DNA of 64,000 nt. Origin: Streptomyces virginiae. Its GTDB lineage: Bacteria > Actinomycetota > Actinomycetes > Streptomycetales > Streptomycetaceae. Below the pieces are notes generated by a model. The model had not been told where the DNA came from, made no database searches, and saw only the letters and a program-made list of their open reading frames with translations. Location of the stretch: positions 1 through 64,000 of the forward strand of contig NZ_JOAK01000019.1 in NCBI RefSeq assembly GCF_000720455.1, given 5' to 3'. The position numbers and the translations under genes were made by a program. Of this stretch, positions 8,155 through 18,762 are shown piece by piece. Numbering within the stretch: the first letter of the stretch is position 1; each line of letters opens with the position of its first letter.

Positions 8155-8805
8155 ATGCCGATCAGCCCGTACACGAAGGAACGCCTGGCGGAGGCTGCCG
8201 CGGGGGCACGGACGCTGACGGAGGCGCTTGAACACCTCGGGGTGGACCCGAGAAGTGGCTCCCGCGAGTACGTGCGCAGGCGCATGAACCAGCTCGGGGT
8301 GGATACCTCGCACTTCGAACGGGACGGAAACCGCTGGACCCGAAAGATCCTGGAGGAGGCGGTGAGCGCCTCCAGCACCATGTACGAGGTCCTGCGGCGC
8401 CTGGGCCTCGATGCGGTGGGCGGAAACCACACCCACATCACACGCCGAGTCCGGGCGCTCGCCATCGACACGTCGCACTTCACCGGGCAGCCCCGAACCG
8501 ACCGGATGAGGGACAACCACCGCAGACGCACGCCAGCCGAGATCCTCTGCGTGGATCACTCGCCCCACCCTCGACGCACTCCCAGCGCGATGCTTCGACG
8601 CGCACTGCTCGACCTCGGCATCGCGGAGTGCTGCGCCGATTGCGGCATCCCCCCTGTCTGGATGGGCGCGCCTCTGCCCCTGGAGGTGGATCACATCAAC
8701 GGAGACTGGCGCGACAATCGCCCGGAGAACCTCCGGCTGCTCTGCCCCAACTGCCATTCCGCCACGGACACCTACCGCGGTCGGGCGAAGCGGCGTCGTC
8801 GGTGA
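8155..8805 (+). CDS. HNH endonuclease with two N-terminal repeat modules
   Basis: A 216-aa protein. The C-terminus is an HNH nuclease with zinc knuckle CADCG (residue ~158) and CPNCH, the histidine of LEVDHINGD and the asparagine of RPENLRLLCPNC. The N-terminal half holds two copies of a ~45-aa helix-turn-helix-like module, each ending DTSHF; the second ends DTSHFTGQ, a phrase common in phage and actinobacterial HNH proteins. The start has GGAGGGGGG at 8141-8149. The next gene overlaps its stop by 4 nt (GTGA). The codon mix includes AGA, AGT, CTT and GCA, less biased than neighbours, which fits an acquired gene. Confidence 0.88.
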   Translation: MPISPYTKERLAEAAAGARTLTEALEHLGVDPRSGSREYVRRRMNQLGVDTSHFERDGNRWTRKILEEAVSASSTMYEVLRRLGLDAVGGNHTHITRRVRALAIDTSHFTGQPRTDRMRDNHRRRTPAEILCVDHSPHPRRTPSAMLRRALLDLGIAECCADCGIPPVWMGAPLPLEVDHINGDWRDNRPENLRLLCPNCHSATDTYRGRAKRRRR

Positions 8806-9338
8806 CGGGCGGTGGGGACAACAGCGGCCGGACGCCCGGCCCCCGGGCCCACGCGCGGCGCGTCAAGCCCGGAGCCGCCGTGCTGCGTGAAGCCGTGGCC
8901 GCGTCCAACTCTCTGGCCGAAACGCTGCGGCGCTTGGGCAGGGTGTCCTCGGGAAGTATGAACGCAGCGCTCAAGACGTGGATCCGAGAAGACGGCTTAT
9001 CGACTGCGCACTTCCTCGGCCAGGCCCACAATCGGGGCAAGCCCGGCACCACCCCCGAGCGTCGGGCCGAGGACATACTCGTCAGGCAGGACGGCCGGCG
9101 CCGCACTCGAACGCACCTGCTCCTGCGCGCGCTGCGCGAGGTCGGCGTTCCGGAGCTTTGCGAGATGTGCGGCACGGCCCCTGTCTGGCGGGGTCGGCCG
9201 ATGACGCTGGAGGTGGACCACGTCAACGGCGACTGGAGCGACGACCGGCGCGAGAACCTCCGGCTGCTGTGCCCCAACTGCCATGCGGTCACCAGCACGT
9301 GGTGCCGGGGCGGACGACCTGTGGGGCCCACACAGTAG
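8802..9338 (+). CDS. Second HNH endonuclease, paralogue of the preceding gene, with a TTA codon
   Basis: A 178-aa HNH nuclease paralogous to the upstream gene: one N-terminal DTSHF-type module (here LSTAHFLGQ), then CEMCG, LEVDHVNGD and ENLRLLCPNC. The start is the GTG at 8802 that overlaps the upstream TGA as GTGA, implying translational coupling; ATG codons further upstream lie inside the other gene and encode nothing family-like. One leucine (8997-8999) is a TTA codon, so translation should depend on the bldA tRNA. The stop is 17 nt before a tRNA-like gene on the same strand. Confidence 0.85.
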   Translation: MTGGGDNSGRTPGPRAHARRVKPGAAVLREAVAASNSLAETLRRLGRVSSGSMNAALKTWIREDGLSTAHFLGQAHNRGKPGTTPERRAEDILVRQDGRRRTRTHLLLRALREVGVPELCEMCGTAPVWRGRPMTLEVDHVNGDWSDDRRENLRLLCPNCHAVTSTWCRGGRPVGPTQ

Positions 9339-9355
9339 AGTGGCTCTCAGCGCGT

Positions 9356-9430
9356 GCGCCCGTACTCCAACTGGCCAGAGAGAATGGCTTTAGGTGCCAT
9401 GTGTTGTCGGTTCGAGTCCGACCGGGCGTA
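9356..9430 (+). tRNA. Class I tRNA with UAG anticodon (would read CUA)
   Basis: A 75-nt cloverleaf. Acceptor stem GCGCCCG (9356-9362) pairs with CGGGCGT (9423-9429), with a G-U pair at 1-72; discriminator A9430, no encoded CCA. The D stem is three pairs (CTC/GAG) with GG at 9373-9374. The anticodon stem ATGGC/GCCAT encloses the loop TTTAGGT, anticodon TAG at 9391-9393. The variable loop is only 5 nt (GTGTT). The T arm GTCGG/CCGAC has loop TTCGAGT. The anticodon is that of leucine CUA, but leucine tRNAs normally have a long variable arm, so charging identity is uncertain. It is probably co-transcribed with the HNH genes. Confidence 0.82.
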
Positions 9431-9439
9431 CAAATGTGA

Positions 9440-9475
9440 CAGGTCCGCTGCCTTCGATTGAAGGCAGCGGACCTG
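9440..9475. terminator. Bidirectional terminator between tRNA and rdgB
   Basis: Perfect stem CAGGTCCGCTGCCTT / AAGGCAGCGGACCTG with a 6-nt loop, lying between the convergent tRNA and rdgB genes. Confidence 0.85.
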
Positions 9476-9485
9476 TTGCGTTCGG

Positions 9486-10100
9486 TCAGCCCAGGAGGGC
9501 GCGGATGAAGGGGACCAGGGCGCGGAAGGCCTGGCCGCGGTGGGAGATGGCGTTCTTCTCGGCCGGGGTCAGTTCGGCGCAGGTGCGGGACTCGCCCAGG
9601 GGCTGCAGGATCGGGTCGTAGCCGAAGCCGCCCGTGCCCGACGGGGTGTGGCGCAGGGTGCCCAGGAGGCGGCCCTCCACGACGCGTTCGGTGCCGTCGG
9701 GGAGCGCGAGGGCCGCCGCGCACGCGAAGTGGGCTCCGCGGTTCTCGTCGGCGATGTCGCCGAGCTGGGCGAGGAGCAGGTCCAGGTTGGCCTTGTCGTC
9801 GCCGTGGCGGCCGGCCCAGCGCGCGGAGAAGATGCCGGGCGCGCCGTGCAGGACGTCCACGCAGAGGCCGGAGTCGTCGGCGACGGCGGGCAGGCCGGTG
9901 GCCTGGGCCAGGGCGTGGGCCTTGAGGAGGGCGTTCTCGGCGAAGGTGACGCCGGTCTCCTTGACGTCGGGGATCTCCGGGTACGCGTCCGCGCCGACCA
10001 GCCCGTGGGGCAGGCCGGCGTCGGAGAGGATGGCGCGCAGTTCGGAGACTTTGCCCGCGTTGCGGGTCGCGAGGATCAGGCGGCTGGGCGTCGAGGTCAT
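9486..10100 (-). CDS. rdgB: Non-canonical purine NTP pyrophosphatase (RdgB/HAM1)
   Basis: A 204-aa enzyme that hydrolyses dITP, XTP and ITP to keep deaminated purines out of nucleic acids. It has the opening LILATRNAGKVSELR, the metal-site region GVTFAENALLKA, the ADDSGLCVDVL motif and the late GGFGYDPI and SHRGQAFRAL motifs, all family hallmarks. It is usually paired with rph in actinobacteria, and here rph is nearby on the same strand with one lipoprotein gene between. Confidence 0.96.
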   Translation of the reverse strand: MTSTPSRLILATRNAGKVSELRAILSDAGLPHGLVGADAYPEIPDVKETGVTFAENALLKAHALAQATGLPAVADDSGLCVDVLHGAPGIFSARWAGRHGDDKANLDLLLAQLGDIADENRGAHFACAAALALPDGTERVVEGRLLGTLRHTPSGTGGFGYDPILQPLGESRTCAELTPAEKNAISHRGQAFRALVPFIRALLG

Positions 10101-10107
10101 GCCCTCA

Positions 10108-10488
10108 TTATCCCGGCGTGCAGACCTTGGAGATCTCGCTCGCGGCGTCCGCGACCGGCTTGATGTCCGGGACGGAGTTGCCGCTGTCGATGGAGGTGCG
10201 GACGTTCTTGACGGCCGTGTTCATCGAGTCGATGGCCTTGCCCAGGTCGGCGTTGTCGGTCTGGTCGCCGATCTTCTTGAGGTTCGCCTCGATCTGGTCG
10301 AGCGCGTTCTTGGCGTCCTGGGGGCTGTTGCCCGCCTGGGAGACGGCCTGCTGGAGGTCGTTCGCGCCGTCCGTGATGGCGACGGCCGTGTTCGCGCAGT
10401 CCATCGCCGTGGAGATGGCGTCGCAGGCCGAAAGGGCCGGGACGGTCAGGACGGCTGCCACGGCTACTGCCGCTATGCGGAGCTTCAT
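10108..10488 (-). CDS. Small lipoprotein of unknown function
   Basis: A 126-aa secreted lipoprotein: basic start, hydrophobic stretch, lipobox LSAC (Cys22). The mature part is helical and Asn/Asp/Lys-rich (NALDQIEANLKKIGDQ), with two more cysteines (C31 and the C-terminal CTPG). No known family recognised. It stands between rph and rdgB on the same strand, 7 nt from rdgB. Confidence 0.8.
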   Translation of the reverse strand: MKLRIAAVAVAAVLTVPALSACDAISTAMDCANTAVAITDGANDLQQAVSQAGNSPQDAKNALDQIEANLKKIGDQTDNADLGKAIDSMNTAVKNVRTSIDSGNSVPDIKPVADAASEISKVCTPG

Positions 10489-10548
10489 GCGGTTCTCCCG
10501 AGAGGACGTGTACGAGGGCGGACGTGGGCGGGCATGGCGGGCATGGGC

Positions 10549-10576
10549 GGGCGCACGGCTGCTCTGCCGTGCGCCC
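10549..10576 (-). terminator. Stem-loop after rph
   Basis: Inverted repeat GGGCGCACGGC with its complement, 41 nt downstream of the rph stop and before the lipoprotein gene. The rest of this 129-nt gap is repetitive GGGCGGGCATGG sequence. Confidence 0.5.
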
Positions 10577-10617
10577 GTTGTCCGTAGGGACGCCGGAGGG
10601 CGTCCTGTGGTTGCCGC

Positions 10618-11343
<726 letters not shown>

Positions 11344-11448
11344 GTGTCCGAGCCTAGTGGACACCCCACAACGCGAAGACCCCGTCCGGGTAGGGGGACG
11401 GGGTCCGTCGGTGCTTCGGGCGGGTGGCCCGGGCTCAGGGGGTGCGGG

Positions 11449-11682
11449 TCACATCATGTCTTCGATGTCGGCGGCGATCGGGTCGGCGTCGGTGCCGATG
11501 ACGACCTGGACCGCGGTGCCCATCCGGACGACGCCGTGGGCGCCGGCGGCCTTGAGGGCGGCCTCGTCGACGAGGTCGGGGTTGATGACCTCGGTGCGCA
11601 GGCGGGTGATGCAGCCCTCGACCTCTTCGATGTTCTCGATGCCGCCGAGCCCGGCGACGATCTTCTCAGCCTTGGTGGCCAT
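11449..11682 (-). CDS. nagF: PTS EIIB component for N-acetylglucosamine
   Basis: A 77-aa stand-alone glucose-family EIIB domain. Cys24 in VEGCITRLR is the phosphorylated cysteine. In S. coelicolor the matching small protein NagF works with the separate EIIC permeases NagE1/NagE2, which are the next two genes here. It is divergent from nagE1 with a 227-nt shared upstream region that contains a DasR-type site. Confidence 0.93.
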   Translation of the reverse strand: MATKAEKIVAGLGGIENIEEVEGCITRLRTEVINPDLVDEAALKAAGAHGVVRMGTAVQVVIGTDADPIAADIEDMM

Positions 11683-11843
11683 GTGTTTCTCCCTGAGTGA
11701 TGCGAAGAACGAGTCTCAGCGGCCGGAACATGGATGCCCACCCGCACGGCACGCGTTGTCACGGTAACGCACGGTTGGCCCATCTACGCGAGCGCGTGTC
11801 CGGTCCCTGCCGAATGATGACGATCAGCAGCAACCTGCCCACA

Positions 11844-11859
11844 ACTGGTCTACACCAGT
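11844..11859. promoter_or_regulatory. DasR-responsive element (dre) upstream of nagE1
   Basis: The palindrome ACTGGTCTACACCAGT, one base from the DasR consensus ACTGGTCTAGACCAGT, lies 50 nt upstream of the nagE1 start and 161 nt from nagF. DasR is the GntR-family repressor of chitin/N-acetylglucosamine uptake in Streptomyces, released by glucosamine-6-phosphate. Confidence 0.9.
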
Positions 11860-11909
11860 GTGCCGCAAGTGTTGCGGCAGCCAAAACGGGCCGGTCAGGG
11901 AGGACGCCG

Positions 11910-13211
11910 ATGAGCGTGAGCAGCTCCACAGCAGCGCCACAGCCGAATTGGCGGAACAACCTGTTCCAGGGGCTGCAGAAGATGGGTCGGAGCCTGCAGC
12001 TCCCCATCGCCGTACTGCCCGCGGCGGGCATCCTGTTGCGGCTGGGGCAGCCGGACGTCTTCGGTGCGGACGGCCTGCAGTGGACGGACGTCGCCAAGGT
12101 GATGGCGGGCGCGGGCGGGGCGCTGCTCGATCCCGATCTCGGTCTGCCGCTCCTCTTCTGCATCGGCGTCGCCATCGGCATGGCGAAGAAGGCGGACGGT
12201 TCGACAGCGCTCGCGGCCACGGCCGGGTTCCTCGTCTACCGGGGGGTGTTGCACGCGTTCCAGAAGGCCTGCCCGGTGGGGACCAAGGACATCGGGGGCG
12301 GCTGCCTGGGGCCGAACGACACCTTCGTGGCGTACACGTACCAGAACCCCGGGGTCTTCGGCGGCATCGTCATGGGGCTGCTGGCGGCCTATTTCTGGCA
12401 GCGGTACCACCGGGTGAAGCTGGTGGACTGGCTCGGCTTCTTCAACGGCCGGCGGCTGGTCCCGATCGTCATGTCCTTCGTCGCGATCGCCTTCGCCGCG
12501 CTGTGCCTGTGGGTCTGGCCGCCGGTCGGGGACGCGCTGGAGAGCTTCTCCGACTGGCTGCGCGGGCTCGGTGCCTGGGGCGGCGGCATCTTCGGCGTCG
12601 CGAACCGCGCGCTGCTGGTGATCGGCCTGCACCAGTTCCTGAACGTGCCGGTCTGGTTCCAGTTCGGGTCGTACACGGCGGCGGACGGGAAGACGTACCA
12701 CGGCGACATCAACATGTTCCTGCACGGGGACCCGACCGCGGGCCTGTTCCTGACCGGCTTCTTCCCGATCATGATGTTCGCGCTGCCGGCGGCGGCGCTG
12801 GCGATCACGCACTGTGCGAAGCCGCAGCGGCGCAAGGAGGTCGGCGGTCTGATGCTGTCGGTGGCGCTGACCTCGTTCGTCACCGGGATCACCGAGCCGC
12901 TGGAGTACTCCTTCCTCTTCGTCGCGCCCGCCCTGTACGCGGTGCACGCGGTGCTGACGGGTGCGTCCATGGCGGTGTCGTGGGGGCTGGGCGTCAAGGA
13001 CGGCTTCAGCTTCTCGGCGGGCCTGATCGACTACGTCATCAACTGGAACCTGGCGACGAAGCCCTGGCTGATCATTCCGATCGGCCTGTGCTTCGCGCTC
13101 GTCTACTACGTGATCTTCCGTTTCGCGATCACGAAGTTCGACATTCCGACTCCCGGCCGGGAGTCGGACGAGGAGATCGCGGCGATGGAGGCGGACAACA
13201 CCAAGGTGTAA
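11910..13211 (+). CDS. nagE1: PTS EIIC permease for N-acetylglucosamine, first copy
   Basis: A 433-aa glucose-family EIIC with ten or so membrane segments (LQLPIAVLPAAGILLRLG; GLFLTGFFPIMMFALPAA; the sugar-binding GITEPLEYSFLFVAPALY). No EIIA or EIIB is fused. The start at 11910 has AGGGAGGA at 11898-11905; the longer in-frame ORF upstream runs through the dre site and is not translated sequence. About 60% identical by eye to the next permease. A Cys-containing insert (CPVGTKDIGGGCLG) is absent from the second copy. Confidence 0.92.
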   Translation: MSVSSSTAAPQPNWRNNLFQGLQKMGRSLQLPIAVLPAAGILLRLGQPDVFGADGLQWTDVAKVMAGAGGALLDPDLGLPLLFCIGVAIGMAKKADGSTALAATAGFLVYRGVLHAFQKACPVGTKDIGGGCLGPNDTFVAYTYQNPGVFGGIVMGLLAAYFWQRYHRVKLVDWLGFFNGRRLVPIVMSFVAIAFAALCLWVWPPVGDALESFSDWLRGLGAWGGGIFGVANRALLVIGLHQFLNVPVWFQFGSYTAADGKTYHGDINMFLHGDPTAGLFLTGFFPIMMFALPAAALAITHCAKPQRRKEVGGLMLSVALTSFVTGITEPLEYSFLFVAPALYAVHAVLTGASMAVSWGLGVKDGFSFSAGLIDYVINWNLATKPWLIIPIGLCFALVYYVIFRFAITKFDIPTPGRESDEEIAAMEADNTKV

Positions 13212-13247
13212 CCGACGTGGCGGGCGGGGCCGTTGGACCCGCCCGTC

Positions 13248-13280
13248 GAAGGCCCTCGGATCCGGGATCCGGGGGCCTTC
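13248..13280 (+). terminator. Terminator of nagE1
   Basis: Inverted repeat GAAGGCCCTCGGATC / GATCCGGGGGCCTTC, 36 nt after the nagE1 stop. It lies at the left of a 301-nt gap that otherwise holds the nagE2 promoter and dre sites. Confidence 0.75.
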
Positions 13281-13331
13281 GTCATGTCCGGAAGTCCGGG
13301 TGCCGGGGCGGCCGCGACGGCACCCGATCCG

Positions 13332-13347
13332 TGTGGCGTAGACCACA
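13332..13347. promoter_or_regulatory. Weak upstream dre-like site
   Basis: TGTGGCGTAGACCACA matches the DasR core TGGTCTAGACCA except at two positions. It lies 41-56 bp upstream of the strong pair at 13388-13419, so it may be an auxiliary operator. Confidence 0.45.
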
Positions 13348-13387
13348 GGAAAACGAAGGTTCCTTATCTATCCCTCACCGTGCTACA

Positions 13388-13419
13388 ACTGGTCTACACC
13401 ACGATTGGTGTAGACCACG
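13388..13419. promoter_or_regulatory. Tandem dre sites upstream of nagE2
   Basis: Two abutting 16-bp sites, ACTGGTCTACACCACG (13388-13403) and ATTGGTGTAGACCACG (13404-13419), each close to the DasR consensus. A possible promoter TTCCTT-N18-TACAAC (13360-13389) runs straight into the first site, which would allow simple repression. They lie about 95 nt upstream of the nagE2 start. Confidence 0.88.
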
Positions 13420-13512
13420 CGGGCCTGTCCGAGCCCGCGTACCCCCATTTCTGAGACGTCGCCGTCCCCCGTTCTTTCCCCCTCGGCGTCGCCTTGCCCA
13501 CTGGAGGAAGTT

Positions 13513-14790
<1,278 letters not shown>

Positions 14791-14805
14791 GCAGCCCCGT
14801 AAGCA

Positions 14806-14847
14806 CGCGAGCCCCCGTTCTCCCTTCCGGGAGGGCGGGGGCTCGCG
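14806..14847. terminator. Bidirectional terminator of nagE2 and the MBL hydrolase
   Basis: Nested inverted repeat: CGCGAGCCCCCG / CGGGGGCTCGCG with an inner CTCCC/GGGAG stem, between the two convergent genes. Confidence 0.85.
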
Positions 14848-14863
14848 CGTGTGCGGGTGCCGC

Positions 14864-15616
14864 TCAGACCTCGTAGACCGCGCCCGCGTACGCCAGGTCG
14901 ACCGGGCCGTCGTAGACCGCGCGGGCGTCGGCGAGGTTCTGCGCGGGGTCCGTCCACGGCGGGATGTGGGTGAGGACGAGCCGCCCGACGCCGCCGCCGT
15001 GCGCGTACTGGCCGGCCTCGCGGCCGTTGAGGTGGAGGTCCGGGATGTCCTCCTTGCCGTGGGTGAAGGAGGCCTCGCAGAGGAAGAGGTCGACGCCCTC
15101 GGCGAGCTGGCCCAGCTCGGGGCAGACGCCGGTGTCCCCGGAGTACGTGAGCGAGCGGCCGCCGTGCTCGATGCGGATGGCGTACGACTCCACGGGGTGA
15201 GCGACCCGCTCGGTACGGACCTGGAAGGGGCCGATCTCGAAGGTCCCGGACTTCAGGGTGCGGAAGTCGAAGACCTCGCTCATCGAGCGCTCGTCGGGGA
15301 CGTCGTCGTAGGCCGTGGTCAGGCGCTTCTCGGTGCCCTCGGGGCCGAAGACGGGGATGGTGCCGCAGCGGCCGCCCTCGTGGCGGTAGAAACGGGCGAC
15401 GAAGTACGCGCACATGTCGATGCAGTGATCGGCGTGCAGATGGCTCAGGAAGATCGCGTCGAGGTCGTAGAGACCGCAGTGGCGCTGCAGGTCCCCGAGG
15501 GCGCCGTTGCCCATGTCGAGGAGCAGCCGGAAGCCGTCGGCCTCGACGAGGTAGCTCGAACAGGCCGATTCCGCGGACGGGAACGACCCCGAACAGCCGA
15601 CGACGGTGAGCTTCAT
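14864..15616 (-). CDS. Metallo-beta-lactamase-fold hydrolase
   Basis: A 250-aa soluble MBL-fold protein. It shows the zinc motif HLHADHCIDM (HxHxDH), a glycine-rich start VVGCSGSFPS, the later TYSGDTGVCPEL (third ligand region) and the final LTHIPPWTD. This pattern resembles RNase Z-like / cyclic-nucleotide phosphodiesterase relatives (YhfI/ElaC type). The ATG at 15616 begins the family fold; a longer upstream reading frame is unrelated. Substrate unknown. Confidence 0.88.
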   Translation of the reverse strand: MKLTVVGCSGSFPSAESACSSYLVEADGFRLLLDMGNGALGDLQRHCGLYDLDAIFLSHLHADHCIDMCAYFVARFYRHEGGRCGTIPVFGPEGTEKRLTTAYDDVPDERSMSEVFDFRTLKSGTFEIGPFQVRTERVAHPVESYAIRIEHGGRSLTYSGDTGVCPELGQLAEGVDLFLCEASFTHGKEDIPDLHLNGREAGQYAHGGGVGRLVLTHIPPWTDPAQNLADARAVYDGPVDLAYAGAVYEV

Positions 15617-15811
15617 GGAGCGTGAACCTCCGTGGACGGTCCGTGGACGGAATGCGGGCCGTGCGTGGGTCGAGCGTAAGGCGCGAAACGTCCGGTCGCT
15701 CCTCCGCGGCAGGCCGTTGTGGGGGGAATCACCTGCGCTGTCACCCGGGGGAGCGACGGTGGGCACGGGCGTTGCCGTGCCGGGGCCTTCCCGCCCGGCT
15801 ACGGTCGAAAC

Positions 15812-16231
15812 ATGGACACGTCCTGGTGGCCCGCGGTGGCCGCGGTCGTGGCCCTGGCACTGGTGATGCTGATCGCCGGGGGGCGGCTTGGCGTCACGCG
15901 CCGGGCCCCGCCCGCGCAGGGCACCGGCCGGCCGCCGCACCCGCAGGCGGGTGAGCTGTGGACGCTGACGGACGGCCGGACCTGCCTGGTCCTGGCTGTG
16001 GGCCCGGTACGGGAGCACCGGGCGCGGGTCGCGTGGATCACCGCGAAGTACGACGACCGGCGGGCCGGGGTGATCCCGCTGCCGCCGGGGACGGTGGGGG
16101 CGCAGGGCCGGGCGCGCTTCCTGGAGGCTGACCGGCCGGACGAGGTGTCGCTGTGGGAGTTCCGGACCAGGCTGGGAATGCTGGACCCCGCGGTGTGGGA
16201 CGAGGTCAAGGGACTGGGAGGCGGTCGGTGA
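15812..16231 (+). CDS. Small membrane-anchored protein of unknown function
   Basis: A 139-aa protein with an N-terminal membrane helix (AVVALALVMLIAGGRL) and a soluble beta-rich domain: GELWTLTDGRTCLVLAVG followed by RVAWITAKYDDRRAGVIPLP. The soluble part loosely recalls the PemK/MazF fold but lacks enough conserved residues for a call. It is translationally coupled to the next gene: its TGA overlaps that gene's ATG by one base. Confidence 0.75.
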   Translation: MDTSWWPAVAAVVALALVMLIAGGRLGVTRRAPPAQGTGRPPHPQAGELWTLTDGRTCLVLAVGPVREHRARVAWITAKYDDRRAGVIPLPPGTVGAQGRARFLEADRPDEVSLWEFRTRLGMLDPAVWDEVKGLGGGR

Positions 16232-16584
16232 TGACGGCGATCCGCTTGCGGCGCGTGTACGACCCGCCGGAGCCGGAGGCGGACGGGCTGCGGGTGCTCG
16301 TGGACCGGCTGTGGCCGCGGGGGCTGGCGAAGGCGGCGGCGGGGGTCGACGAGTGGCCGAAGGCGGTCACGCCGTCGACGCGGCTGCGGAAGTGGTTCCA
16401 CGACGGGGGGTCGGCCGGTGAGTTCCGGCAGCGGTACGAGGCGGAGCTGGCGGAGCCGGAGGCCGTGGCGGAGCTGGATCGCCTCCGCGGGCTGGTCGGG
16501 GCCGGGCCGGTGACCTTGCTGACTGCCGTCAAGGACCCGGGCTCCAGCCATGCGGCGATCCTGGCGGAACACCTGTCGGCCTGA
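16231..16584 (+). CDS. DUF488 family protein
   Basis: A 117-aa protein with the family features RRVYDPPEPEADGLRVLVDR, LWPRGLAK, the central LRKWFHDG, and the late VTLLTAVKDP. DUF488 proteins are widespread, small, and uncharacterised. The ATG at 16231 overlaps the upstream stop (TGATG), behind GGGAGG at 16216-16221. Confidence 0.9.
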   Translation: MTAIRLRRVYDPPEPEADGLRVLVDRLWPRGLAKAAAGVDEWPKAVTPSTRLRKWFHDGGSAGEFRQRYEAELAEPEAVAELDRLRGLVGAGPVTLLTAVKDPGSSHAAILAEHLSA

Positions 16585-16635
16585 CCGGCCGGGCCGCTGC
16601 GCGGAGCTTCTCCCCGCCCCGCCCCTTCTCCGTTT

Positions 16636-16680
16636 CCCGGGCGCTGCCCGGACCCGCGCCTCGAACACCGGCGGGGCTGG
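16636..16680 (-). repeat. Dispersed intergenic repeat, copy C
   Basis: Read on the minus strand: CCAGCCCCGCCGGTGTTCG then AGGCGCGGGTCCGGGCAG and GCCCGGG. Same family as copies A, B and D. It fills most of the gap between DUF488 and cysM. Confidence 0.65.
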
Positions 16681-16713
16681 AATCGCGCTGCGCGCGATCC
16701 AGCCCCCATGGGA

Positions 16714-17942
<1,229 letters not shown>

Positions 17943-18032
17943 GGCTGGGCTCCAGTCGTCAGGACGTAGGCAGGTGTGCGTGGGGAACGGGCGCGCGGTT
18001 CGTCGGCCCTCCGCGCGAGAGGGCTCTGGTGC

Positions 18033-18140
18033 TCAGGCGGCAGGACAGATGGCGCTGGCGAGGCGGCACAGGTCGACGTGCAGCCGCGCCACGAGCAGCA
18101 GCCTGCCGGGCGTCTCGATGCTCACGTCGTGGGGAACCAT
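18033..18140 (-). CDS. 35-codon putative cysteine leader peptide
   Basis: An ATG at 18140 opens a 35-codon frame ending in TGA at 18033. The peptide contains TPGRLLLVARLHVDLCRLAS and ends ICPAA, matching the actinobacterial 'putative leader peptide' family found before sulfur-assimilation genes. Its two cysteines, Cys24 and Cys32, come late, so ribosome stalling at low Cys-tRNA could alter the downstream RNA. The ribosome binding site is weak. Too short for ordinary ORF calling. Confidence 0.75.
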   Translation of the reverse strand: MVPHDVSIETPGRLLLVARLHVDLCRLASAICPAA

Positions 18141-18217
18141 GCGGTCATGTTAACGATTCCCGGTCCCCGGTTTGGAGTGTGATCCCGCATCTTGGACGCC
18201 TTCTGCTCACATGCTGG

Positions 18218-18640
18218 TCAGTAGGCCTCTACGACCTGCACTTCTTCCTCGGTGATCACCCCGTCGACGATGCTGTACGAGCGGAACTGGAACTCCCCGA
18301 GCCCGTCCTTGTCGGCGGTGGAGACCAGTACGTAGTGCGCGTTCGGCTCGTTCGCGTAGGTGACGTCCGTGCGCGAGGGGTAGGCCTCGGTCGCGGTGTG
18401 CGAGTGGTAGACGATCACCGGCTCTTCGTCGCGGTCGTCCATCTCGCGGTAGAGCTTCAGGAGGTCCTTCGAGTCGAACTCGTAGAACGTGGGCGAGCGG
18501 GCCGCGTTGAGCATCGGGATGAACCGCTCGGGGCGGCCGGTGCCAGCCGGGCCGGCCACGACACCGCACGCCTCGTCGGGGTGGTCCTGGCGGGCGTGCT
18601 CGACGATCCGGTCGTACAGGGCCTGGGTGAGGGTCAGCAT
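18218..18640 (-). CDS. mec: JAMM/MPN metalloprotease (Mec), CysO-cysteine hydrolase
   Basis: A 140-aa M67 metallopeptidase. The zinc motif is H79-S-H81 then S89-RT-D92 (HxHx7SxxD), with Glu23 in DEACG as the upstream acid. In Mycobacterium this protease releases cysteine from CysO-Cys; the related QbsD trims residues after a diglycine. It lies 77 nt upstream of the leader peptide ORF on the same strand, so it may be the first gene of the cysteine operon. Confidence 0.92.
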   Translation of the reverse strand: MLTLTQALYDRIVEHARQDHPDEACGVVAGPAGTGRPERFIPMLNAARSPTFYEFDSKDLLKLYREMDDRDEEPVIVYHSHTATEAYPSRTDVTYANEPNAHYVLVSTADKDGLGEFQFRSYSIVDGVITEEEVQVVEAY

Positions 18641-18659
18641 GAGCGACAGGATAAGCAGA

Positions 18660-18698
18660 CGGGCCCTCCCGTACCGAGGAGTGGTACGGGAGGGCCCG
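18660..18698 (-). terminator. Terminator of the amino-acid permease gene
   Basis: Perfect stem CGGGCCCTCCCGTACC / GGTACGGGAGGGCCCG with a 7-nt loop, 64 nt downstream of the permease stop and 20 nt before the mec start. Confidence 0.85.
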
Positions 18699-18762
18699 CA
18701 TGGTGGACAGGACGTCCACGGGAGCAGGGCTCCCGGCCGTGGCAGGCGGCCGGGAACCGCCG

